64,000 nucleotides of DNA from Atrichornis clamosus (lineage: Eukaryota; Chordata; Aves; Passeriformes; Menuridae), in contig WBMZ01009478.1 of assembly GCA_013400975.1 (NCBI GenBank), forward strand, positions 62,001 to 126,000. The letters run 5' to 3'. Position 1 is the stretch's first letter. Each line of letters begins with the position of its first letter. Positions 23,501 to 35,500 of the stretch are shown in pieces. The notes under the pieces were generated by a model. The model was not told the origin of the DNA. It did not search any database and worked only from the letters and a program-made list of their open reading frames with translations. The position numbers and the translations under genes are program-made.

Positions 23501-26500
23501 TCACATGCTGCAGCTGGTTCTTGGCTCTGGGCTGGATGTCTGTGGCCTCTGCCTGCTCTATCCTGGGCAGGACCTGCTGCTCTCGAGCTCAGGTGAGCTC
23601 TGCTTCTCCTTCAGAGCTTCTGTGATGCTGAGGAAGGCAAAGATCTGTGAATGCACCGAGGTGAAAAGCGGTGACAGGGCCTCAGATTTACATGGGTGTT
23701 GCTTAATCAGTTCCTACATCTTTCCCAAAAGAATTTATAGAATAGCTTTGACTGTTTCTTTCCTTCTGTTGCCAGTGTTGAATATCCATGGGTTGAATTT
23801 TTAACCCCTGATACATTTTTGTGTCTCAAACTTTAGTTGTTCCTCTGCAGGGAGCTTTCCCACATTGCAGTGCCCTGAGCTCCAGGGTCAGACTCGTGTG
23901 AGTTAAATAGAATCATTCAGTTCCCCACTGATACTCCTGAAGGTTTTAGCTGCAGAAAATCCAGCCTCCCTCTTCCACAGTTCCCCATCTCATTGCCTAA
24001 GGGACTTGAGGAGCATGGGCAAAGCACTGATTTATCTGTCCTGTAATTGCATTGGCTGATAAACCACCACCAAAATGCCACATTATTTAGTAGAATCCTG
24101 TCTGAGATGGGGGACCAGCAAGGTAAGGGAAATAAATATGATCTGGGTCTCTGAACTCAAATCACAAAGTCTTTAACATCAGGCACCAATGTGTCAAATA
24201 TTGGCACGTACCACTCCAGTCTTTATTTTTTCCTATTTGAGAAACAGAGATGATGAACCCTGTCTGAAAGCATTATGAAATATCATTAGTTGCTACTGCA
24301 GCTTAACTCCAGAGCAACAGGTGTTCCCTCAGCTGCAAAGTTTAGAGATGGCCTCTGCTTGTGGCTTGTGCTTTCTTTTAAGCCAGGAAATTCTTCTGGA
24401 AGGTTTGGATGTGACACCAGCTCATACAGGCAGTCCATTTCTCTTGGGAAAGACATAGGCAGGCTGGGAGGGTTTCCTTTTCCTCTGGCAGAAGGGGAAT
24501 GAAGACCAGCTTAATCAGAGAAAATTCCCCATTCTCCTGGCTCCCTTTTTGCATTTGAAAGCAGTAGGAGCACACTGCCTCAGGAATGGGATTGCAGTTG
24601 CAGCTGTCTTGGTGCTGTGCACGTACTGCATTCCTGGTGATAGCTGGAGAAATGAAGGAGGACTCCAGAAATGAAAAAGAAAACCATAAAATCAGCAGTC
24701 ATTAGGAGCTGACAGGCAGCTGATCTGCTTCAATGCTCTGTACCATGCACCATTATTTAAGAACATTTCGTATGAAGACACAATTCATTTGAGCTGAGAA
24801 CTGCTGTGCAAGTTTGTAAATTAGATTTTTACCCTTAGCTTGATAACTCTTAAAATTATTATTTAAAATATTTACAGCTAGTTGCTCCATTATCTACCTG
24901 CTCTGGAGACTTATGTTCAGGATTCCTATTGTTATGCAAGAAATGATGTATTTGAATATGTTTTTAAGCCTAAGGGAAGAAAATCACACACCTTGCTGCT
25001 TTTTCTAACATCTGTAGTAAGAACTGCAAAGGAGGCAAATTTGTTTTTTCTGGGGTTACTTCCTGGACCCCAACTATGCTGGGAATAGATACGGAGAAAA
25101 GTTTGCCAGAGTCATTGAGAAGAGTTGTTGCAGGAAATAAGGGAAGGAAATAAGGGAAGCCATGTTTCAAGTCCTGGAGGGGAAGTAAAAGTGGCTAATC
25201 AAATATCTGCCTGGATCTTACAGCTTCGTACAAAATCTGTATTTGATGCGGAAGGAAGTAATGGAGAAAAGAAGTCCCCCGGGCTGGAAAGAACCTTAAG
25301 GACCACCAAATTCCAACCCCTGCCACAGGCAGGGACACTTCCAGTGTGTCACCTGCTCTGTAACCTGGTGCACACAGCTTTTCACAGCAAACAGGAGGTT
25401 CCCAACTCCTCTTTCTTCGACAGATTACCTTGAATAATCTCAGGTTTGCTATTGGGTGAAAATGTGCAGGTGATGCCAGCATATCCTCCCTAGGCCAGGT
25501 AACCAGGTGGTCCTCAGGCCAGGTAACCAGGTGGTCCTCAGGACAGGTAACCAGGTGTTTCTTCTGTTCAGGTCTGGCTCTGAAAAGAGCCCTCGAGTGG
25601 AATGAATGACCTTGGAGTGGGTTGTTCCATGTTTGACTCACACATGTGTTTGTTTCCACAGAAAAGCTGCCTTCCTCCTATACTTCAGAGCCTGGCAAGG
25701 TGCCCCCAGTGCTGGCATTGGCTGTGAGAGGGCCCAAAGCCCGTGGCACCCTGCAGGACATCACCCGTGGCTGTGCCAGGACCAGCTGTGGCCGGAGCCC
25801 AGCAGAGCCTGTCATGTCCCTGCCCCAGCCCAGCCAGGTGCACAGGGAGCTGTGCCTCTGGTTTGGAGGGAGAGCTGCTGGAATCCTGCCCCCAGCTTCC
25901 AGGTGATGGCCCTGGATGGATTGGAGCTGTTGTGGCACAGGAAGTGGGCCATGGGGGCAGGCAGGCACTCCCTGTGCTCTTTGTGTCAGCCTTCTAAAGG
26001 ACCTGGAGCACAGCAGTGCAGGGGTAGCAATCCCTCTGGTTTTGAATTTCCAAGCCAGTTATGCAGTTTGCAATAATCCTTCTCTCTTCTGCAGCAGATC
26101 TTAGAATCAGAGTGGGAAGAGACCCACAAGGATCATCCAGTCCAGCTCCTGGCCCTGCACAGACACCCCAACAAGCCCACCCTGTGCATCCCTGGGAGTG
26201 TCCAAACCCTCCTGGAGCTCTGGCAGCCTTGGGGCCGTGCCCATTCCCTGGGGAGCCTGTTCAGTGCCCAGCACCCTCGGGGGGAAGAACCTTGTCCTGA
26301 TCTCCAGCCTGACCCTCCCCTGACACAGCTCCAGCTGTTCCCTTGGGTCTTAGATGTGTCAGGCATGGGATACTTGCAGTAGCTTCCCATCCTATTTCCT
26401 GGTATCCAGGCCTGCAATTCATGCTCCTGCAGTAAGGTTTGGAAACCTGGTGCTGGAGAAGAGCTGCAGGGTGTGAGCCACTGAGAGGCCCTTTCCTAGG

Positions 26501-29500
26501 AAACCTCCTCTGCCTTTGCCCTCTGTCCTTCCATATCAACTGATAAGGGTCTTCAGAAGGGAAAGTTTCTTTGGAGGATGGTGAAAGAAGTGTGTGAAAA
26601 TGAAGGGTAGCTTATAAACCTTTAACTGCATGACAAATGCAATTTAGGATGTGATGTGTGGGGTGCTAAAAAGTGTTGGACACAAGTGGGGAGTCTGGAA
26701 TGTCACTCTCAGATGGGTCTGGGCATGGCTGCAGAGGGAACTGGGCTTTTAAACATCCATTATCCCATCATGCAGCCCTGACTGCCCATGTGGTGCTGCA
26801 GGGAGGGACCTGCAGCTCCCATCGGCTCTCTTGGGCTATCCTGGATGGAAGTGCCTTTACCTGGTGGGTTTTTAATCTAACAGTTTCTAACACTGACAAA
26901 ACACCTGCTGTAGGCCTTACCCTGAGCAGAGGAGTGGGAGGGAAAGTGGGACAGGGAGAAGCTTGAGCAGCTCAGTGGAACTGAGCGCTGAGCAGCCCTT
27001 GCACACCATCTGCACCTGGACCCCCTCACCCTCCTTCCCAGTACTCTTTTCCCAAATCTCTCTGCAGCTTTTCCTTGATGGAGATAAGTACTTTCTACAG
27101 CACAAACCAAGCTCTTCCCTTCCTGACAATCCTGCAGCTTTCTGGACAGAGGCTCAGCCCTGAGGGCCCTGGGAGCACATTTAATCCTGTGTGTGAATGG
27201 AGAGCTCAGCCAGGGCAGCAGAGCTGGGGAAGGGGCTGGAGCACCAGGAGAGGCTGAGGGAGCTGGAGGGGCTCAGCCTGGAGAAAAGGAGGCTCAGGAG
27301 GAACCTTCTCACTCTCCACAACTCCCTGACAGGAGGGAGCAGCTGGGGGTGGTTGGGCTCTGCTCCCAGGGAATAAGGGACAGGAGGAGAAGGAATGGCC
27401 TCAAGCTGTGACAGGGATATTGGGAAAATTGCTTCCTGGAAAGGGTGATCAAGCACTGGCACAGGCTGCCTAGGGCCGTGGTGGAATCACCATCCCTGGA
27501 AGTGTCCAAAAAGCCATGTGGATGTGGCACTTCATGACAGACTTTAGTGAGCATGACGCTGTTCAGTCAGAATTTGGACTTGATGATCTTGGAGGTCTTT
27601 TCCAACCCTAATGATTCTATGATTCCCTGGTACCAAACTGCAGATCTCCTCTCCCTGGTGTCACATCTGTGTCACAGGCTCCTGGAAGCACTGGGGATGC
27701 AGCCTCTGCACTGGGGCTTTCAGGGCCTGGGCATCTCCTTTGAGTTCTTGCTGAACAAATGATGCTGAAACTCTGCTGCAGAGAGCTCAGACAAGGCCCT
27801 GCACCTGCAGGCTCTGGAGAGGTTTTTGGGGGTCCTGGTCCTGGGTGCAGGGTGGCACACTGGCAGTGGCAGCAGGCTGGACGTGAGAGCCTCTGCAGTG
27901 CTGTCAGTGCTTTCTGTGGACTGGCAAAATGCAGGAATTAAATTCCAAAGGTGGAATTAACCTGTGGATTGCTGTGGAGGGGTTGTGTGTCAGAGTTCAG
28001 CTCTTCTTGGCCCTGACCAGCAACTCTCATCATTTTTATTTTTCAGATGTGAAAAAAAATCAATTTGGCAAAGTGTCATTCTCTTTATTTGTTTATTTTC
28101 CTCAGGGATGCTTTTTTTCCCCTTACAAAGATGATGAATTCTGCTCTTCTGGTATAACTGAGTCCTGAGCAGTGCTACATCCTAAATAATGCACTTGTCT
28201 TTCTCCTAATGCTGGTAATTTGGTCCAGTGGGAGACAGGAATACAAACTGCAGCTCAGATTGCCCTTTTCAGATTAGACTTGCAAATGCTGTGGGCTCCT
28301 GGGAGTGAGCAAGCAGGATCTATTCCAGCCAGCTCCGTGGAGGCAAGGGATGAGGCAGGTTTGCCTGAGCAGCCTGTGCTCACAGTCCCAGCCAAACTGT
28401 TCCCAGACAGTGCCTGGCTTTCAACCACACCTTCTGTTCACCCTGCCCTGGTTGGGTCCTTTTGGATTTGCAGGAATGTTGTAGAGGTTTCACTGGCATG
28501 AACATCTCTGCCAGACTCCATCGTGCTTGTTGCCTAACACGAACCTTTCAAACTGGTTAAACTCAGGCTAAAGAACCCAAAGTGAATAGCAACTAGGATG
28601 TGTCTGTGGGTGGGAAAAGCTCTGCTAGTGCAGCCTGACATATTTCTTGATTCCCAGATTTCTTTGCCAAGCTGGCTACTTTGCATTAGCTACTTTTAAT
28701 TGAACACAGAGAGCCTCAGGGGGGAGGAATATGAAAAGATGTTCAGTCAGAGAGACCTTGATGCAGCTCATGTCACGGACAAGGGATTGAAATGGCTTTT
28801 CCAGTAAAGCAGTTTTACCAGAGAAGCTTCTGTGGCCTTGGATTTGTCACAGAAAGTAGGCTTGAGTCAGAACCTTTTAATATTTTTCATTTAATATTTA
28901 TCGTTTTTCTGCAGCTCTCAGAGTCCCTCATCAACTGGGGCAGCAGCAGATAAAGAAAAAATTGATCTCCAGGACTTGATGCTGCCTCGACCTCCAGCCA
29001 TGCTTGTCTCAACTACCAAAGGTCAGTGTCAGGCAGTGAAACTGAGGGTTTATGGTTCTCCTTCACTGATAACATCACTTTTCTCCAGCCCACCTCAGGC
29101 AGTTCTGCCTCCCTGGATTGCTCAGGGCTGTGACCTGGCCAGTTCTGGAGCCAGGAATGAATTTCTAGTGGAACACTGTTGCCTGAAATGAAGCAGCAGA
29201 GGAGTGGCACCACCTCATCCTCCTCATGGGAGCAGCTGCTGGAGGCCTGTGGGCTGCTTAGATGCCACTGAAGGGGGAAAAAAAAAGAAATTAAAAAACA
29301 CTGCACAGGAAATCTGTGGACGGAGAGATCTGTTCATCAAAGAAACAGTCACTTGAAGACCTAACATAGTCCCTAAACAGAGATCATCTGCCTTTCCTGG
29401 TGAAGAGTTAATATTATAATCATGGGAATTAAATGGTTAAAGCTTTATTTAGGGCAGGACTGGCCACACAGTCAGAAAGGAGAGCACTTTATGGGACTAA

Positions 29501-32500
29501 TATCAACTGGCTGTCACCTGCTTCCACTCAAACCCCCATTTTCCCTTTGCAGGGAGTGGGGAGTGTTCAGCTCTTGAATTTGTACCTAAGTGGGAGCAAA
29601 GTGTCCAAGGGACACCTGGCAAGGCCTTACCTGGCTGAAAGGTGTTGGGGTCCCTGCTGTAAAGGCCAGTGTGCTGACAACCCTCTGGAGTGGGGCCTGG
29701 CCCAGCAGATCTGGGGTGCAGGGGATTTTTGGACAGTGCTCCTGGAGCTATTGCCTGGTTTCTGCTCCCCCAGCTGAAGGGGTTTCACAGGAATGGAACC
29801 CGAGGGGAGCAGAAGTTCAGCAGCTGTCAGGGAGGAGATGGCAGAAGGAAAGCAGGACTGGAGTGATATAGGAAGAAGGCATGGGGAGTTATATTGCCAA
29901 AGGAAGGAATCCTTGAGAAAAGAATGAAAGCATAAGCCAAAAAGATGAAAAAGGAACAGAAAGTGGAAGAGAAGGAAAATGGAGAAGGGAGAAAGGAAAA
30001 AACCAGTTTTGAGTTACTCTTTGGTCTATCAGTGTGTGTTAACTCAGGTAGTTTGGCAGCCAGCCCTTGGCTCTGGTATTTGGGATTGGTATTGATGGCA
30101 GCTGGTGGCTACTGATGGAATGAGTCACAATTTCTGCCTCCCCTTCCTTTTATGGCCATTAATGATTCACATTTGCTGTGGGCTGCTGAGTTCCACCACA
30201 CCACGTTCCATCTGTATTTGGGCTCAGGAAGTCACTGTCAAGCTTTGCTCCTCAGATAACTTTGCTCTTGGAATAGAAGCTGAAAATCAGGTCTGGGAGC
30301 AGATACCCTTGGGGTTTTCAGGGAAAGAAACATTCCCTGACTCCTTCCCTCAGGTCTCCAGCAGCTCCTCTGGGAGACAGGAATATTTACCCCTGCAGAG
30401 CAGATGTACTGCAATTCCCACCAGGTAGATCTGCCCCTTCCCAGTAATCAAAAGTTTTAGTGACCCAAGCAGGTATTCTTGTTGGTTTGGGATATGTGTA
30501 TGCAAAAAATGGTTTTTAAAATGTTCTCAACTAGAGAGGAGCCAAAATCTTACCACCCACACTCTTAGATTTTGACAGTTCCCATATCATCAATATGGCT
30601 AAAAGCCAGTGTGAAAGCCACAAGCCAAATAGAGATTTTAGGCAAAGAAACACCCTGCCTGCCCATCCTTAGTGATAAACTCAAGGTTTCCTTGTTTTGG
30701 TGCTGTTGCTTTGAACTACCAGGCTGAACCTTGGTCAGATTCTTGGCAGGACAGATATCCATCCACAAGTCTAGAATAAAATGAAATATTCACTGTTCTA
30801 CCCTCAAAATCAATTGGGACACAGAGAAAAATCCTCTAATCTCATTAAACCATTTGATTAGAGCTAAGAGATGTTAATGGGTCAGTGTAGAGGAAACCCC
30901 TGTAGAAGTGGCACTGTGGATTTGCCTTCAGAGCTTGCTCTTGGCAGCTTATGGAGATCTGAATGTACATTGTGAGGGATAAAAAAGCTGTGTTTGGGAC
31001 TAAGAAAGTGTAATGATGAAGATGATGGTAAAAACAGAGGCCCTAAATAAGATCAGAACAAAGCAAAGACCTCAGGTAGGTCAGAGGCTTCAGGGAAGAG
31101 TCTTGGGCTTGTCCTGTAGTGCCTAAGATGGGGCTTAGACTGCTCAGAAGGCCTCGGAGGTTTATTATTGGCAATGAGCTTGGGATAAAGCTTGGAAAAC
31201 AGGAGTCTAAAAATCCAGGTTCTAACCAAATGTAAGTTCCAGTTGTTTTTACAACCTTATGTCCTGGGATGAGGGACACAAGGAGAGCTGGAGCAGCCAG
31301 AGCTGGTGGAAGAGGATCAGGCAGGCCAGGGCAGGTTGGTACCATTACTGTGATGACCAAGGAACCTGTGAGGCCACAGGTGGTGACAAACCCCCTGGGT
31401 GAGAAAAAAGGTGAGATCCAGGTGGTCCAGAGCTTCAGGAGCCCGTGCCACAAGGCAGGTTTGGGATGAAGGTTAAAGCAGGAATAAAGAAGGGACAAGA
31501 GGAAGCAGAGGGTGGTGCTGAACAGGATTGCAGAAGTAGCTGCTGGTCAGACCACCAGTAACACCAGAGAGGAACAGCCAGAGCTGCTTCATGCTTTTTG
31601 TAGTGGACAAATTGATCAAGAACAAGTAGTCCTTGTTGCCCTGTTTGGTTACTCAAGGTGTGGCCAGGCTTATGAGGCCCTCAGCCCTGAGCTGAGTGCT
31701 GGGGCTGCACAGGGACAGCTCCCACAGCCCAGTCACCACGTGTGAGCCTGCTGAGACAGACTAGCTCATCTCCTTTGATGATTCATAAAGACATTACTGA
31801 TGATGCCATCAGCTTTCCCGCTCTAGGTTGGAGTGCAGTCATGATGAGCTGGATGCGGCAAACAAGCCATAAAAACACAGGGTCACTGTTTGGGGTACAC
31901 CAAGTTGGAAGCAGCTGCTGTGAGAGCTGCCTTGCATTGATACCACAGCTCCTGTGACAGTAACACACTGCTTTTCTCACCCTCTCTTTGATCCAGGGGA
32001 CATCATCCTGCTGGTGTCACCCGTGGTGTCTCCGAGTGCCTACGGCGCGGTGCTCTCGGGCTGTGCCCGCCGGGGCTTTGTGCTGCAGGGACTCCGACAG
32101 CTCCAGCTCTCAGCACAGCAAGCCCTCGTGCTGGGCATGACAGCAGGGCAGGTACTGTGCCCTTTGCGCCCTGCCTTACCCTTGGGTCTGCAGTTCATTG
32201 TCCCAACACCCCTCCAGTAAGTGCTCCGAAGACACCCAGTCTCTCTTTTCCAGCTCGTGTTCTCCGTGTTCCTGCGAGTGGTTGCTTTCTGTAGAAAAAT
32301 CCCACAAAGCCTTGGCCCCTCATGGGGAACAGGAGTGTAAATTTATCATCCTACTCCTACTAAAGCAAGCATGAATTTTACCATTATCTCAGAATAAGCA
32401 AGAGCAGGCAGTGGCCCTATGAACCAAAATACCATCCTCTGATCTGCAGAGGTGTGTTCAGGAGAGTCTCACTAACACACTGATATTTGGTGATGTGCTT

Positions 32501-35500
32501 CACAGTCCCTCTGGGCCTTTCAGCTTCAAGTCCCCAAATTCAATGCATTCCAGATGGGTTTCAAAAAGAACTTTCCTGTTGTCAAAAATAACTTTTTTTT
32601 TTCTTTGAAGCTCTGTCTAACATGGTGATAGGTTTGAGTTAAAGTGCACTTGGCATTTTGACAAGTCAGCCTAAGGAAACAGCAATAATCACAAATGCAA
32701 GATTGCAGTCAAACTTGATGCATGCAAGAAGTCCAGTGCTGCACTTGTCACATTATAAATCCCACAGGAATCCTGTGACACCTTCTCCCACAAAGGAGTG
32801 CACCCCTCACCTCAAATCATCATGCTGAGGGTTGTTTGCTATGTCAGTCAGGAAATGCATAATTTTGCAAATTAAACTGTACAAATCCCTTATTTTCTGC
32901 TTGTTCTGTGATCAAGCCTGTGGAATAGCAATGTCCCTGCCTATGGTATTTTGTAGAATGAATATAACCTATTTATGGAATGCTACAGCCCGAATAGCCA
33001 AATATTTGGAGCATGCTGCTAGGTGGCCATTAAGGAGTTAACAGCAGCAGCTATTGTTCCAATGTGCTGTTGGGAGCTAAAATTTCTGAAAATCACCCCT
33101 TCGTTTGGGAGTCAGGATAATCTTTGTCTGAGGGACTTAGGATGGTACCACATACCAGCTGAGTTACAACTGCAGTGGTTTTAGCCCAGCCCAGCTGCAG
33201 GGCAGAATGTTTTTGTGCTAAGCCTCTTCCCTGAGGTTTAAATTAAGTTTCTCTGTCTCAGGAAGAGATGACGCACGAACGCCCAGAGATCGGAGGTTCT
33301 GTGGCTCAGTGGTGACCTGTACCTTGTCATGCCATTGTAATTTATCTATTGGCTTGAGCCCTGCAGTAATTACATCTGGATTTAGTAGTCTAATCTGCCC
33401 CTCTTTATTTCAGCTGGCTGTATTTTGCCCTGGCAAGAGTTCAAGCTCACCTGATGGTCCTGCAAGGGGAGAAGTCCCCGCTGGAGCCCGCGGGCACTGC
33501 CTGGTGTTGCTGCTGAGGAGGGAGAACGCCAGGCATCACATCCCTGCCTTGGTGAGAGGTAATGCCTTCCCTGCTCAGCAGCCTGGGAAAGAGGGTTTGC
33601 ATTTCAATGTGTGTGAGCCACACATCAGCAGTCCAGCCACAGCTGTACAGTGCAGGGAATATTTACTGAGGGTATCAAGGCCTGCTCGTGTTGCTGTCAG
33701 TATCTCTGGACCAATGTGTGAATCAATCACTACTACACACCCAACAGAGCAGGCTGAACTTTGTTTGATCTTTAGCACTGGAGTTCTCTTGAACTTAGAA
33801 TGACCAACTAGTTCTTCTTGGAAGGGACCTCAGAAGGTCTCTCCTCCAACATCCTGCTCAGCAAAGCATCAGCAATGAATTAATGAATTCCAGTCAGGAT
33901 GCTCTGGGCTTTTTTCAGTCAGGTCTTGAAAATCTGCAAGGACAGAGATTCCCCTGCCTCTCTGGGCCTTTGTTCCATCCTTAGGGGAGCTGTTTTTCCT
34001 TTGTGTGAAGTTGCAACCTCCTCTGTTTGGATTTGTGAGCCTTATCTCTGGACACTTCCATGCTGGGCCTGACTTTGGCATCTCACGCCCAGCACAGGGA
34101 GGTGTTGTTGGGGCTGTCCTGTGCGGGGCCAGCAGTTGGACTTGGATGATCCTTGTGGGTCCCTCTCAGCTCAGGACCTGCTGTGATCCTATGACCTCAA
34201 CAACCTCTCAGATACTCTTTTTGCCCAGAGTGGTAGGGTAGCCAAAATACAGCTGTGCCTGAGGGCAGCATCTGATCCTGTCAGCCTCAGCCCAGACTCC
34301 TGTGACCTTGTGACTGCCAAGCACCCCAAAGGTAACTCATTTTGTATCTAGGGGCTGCCAAAAACTAGACAAGTTCTGCCCCAAATCTTACTTGACTTAA
34401 GACTGTTTTCTTAAGGATGAGCTGACTTTGATCTCAAGTGGGGAAGATCAGAGGCAACAGCAGTGAGCAAGAGGGAACAGAAATCCTGCCCTGCCTGCTC
34501 TTCCCAAGAAGGGGATCACCGTGGGTGACCCCTCCGGTAACACCATCACAACCAGCCCATGATGGAGACATTCATCCACAGCCCAATTGCTTCCTTTAAT
34601 CTATCCACAATAGGAAAAAACATGTAGAGGTTTGGGGGGAAAAAATTACAATTCCAAAAGTCCTGGGATTTTTCTCCTGAGACTGTCCCAGAATGTCCTG
34701 AACACACGTGCAGACACAGAGGATTAATCATGGCAGAGTAATTACAGCCCCGTGTCACCTGCTGCCTCTGCACCCAAGGAAAGTTGCTCATTAGAAAGTG
34801 CAGTTTCTGCTGCTTCCCTGAGTGCCACAGATGATGTTTACAAGTGTTCATGTGCTGCATGGGGAAATTTCCACTAGAAATATATAGGTGGGGCTGGAAC
34901 AAAGGATAGTCTGGAAAGGTAAAATGTTTTCCCTCATTGTAGAGAACTCAGAGTTTTTCCCTTTGTAGACAGATTTTGCCTCTTTCCATGTGTTCTGTGC
35001 TGTTTTTATCACTCCTGTACATCAGAACTGATCCAGAAAGATACCTCAGTCCACACTCCAGAGCCCCAGAGAGAGGAAGCTGATATTCTTCCCACACAAG
35101 CTTTAGTTTGGCCTCTGGGAAGTGAAGAATACACTAGGATTTGAGTAGGGTAAATGCCTCCATAAGAAGTTTAGCATTTGTAATCAATACCCCTGAAAAG
35201 CAGTTGCTCCTTCAAGGTCTTGAACACTGTTCAGTTTTCAAAGCAAGGAAAAATTCAGCGATTATTCCTGAAATAGAGCAGATAAATATGTGGGTAAATA
35301 TCTCTGTCTTGAGTTCAGACACCAAAGATTTTTGTCCAAGCTTTACTTTTTGCCATGCCCTGGGTTTGAATAAAGAGCAGGCAGAGCTGCTGTGACAGTG
35401 ATGGCCCATTTTTGGCTCCTCACTGCTGCAGAATTTTGAGAAGCAGGTGATTGTCAGTGGTACATTTGACACCCGAGCTTTGCCATCAGCCTCTAGCACC

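Larger units (their letters stand above)
23593..25661 (+). other. Intron 5
   Basis: A 2.1-kb intron with a small CR1 remnant (25281-25345) and a 24-bp tandem repeat (25492-25559) close to the acceptor of exon 6. Confidence 0.75.
25903..28914 (+). other. Intron 6
   Basis: A 3.0-kb intron with two CR1 fragments in opposite orientation (26101-26350 minus, 27190-27626 plus). No other exon or element was recognised. Confidence 0.75.

Noticed and set aside
25195..25659. Minus-strand open frame of 154 codons with repeated protein units
   Set aside because: The repeat comes from the 24-bp tandem DNA repeat (a multiple of three). No other coding evidence.
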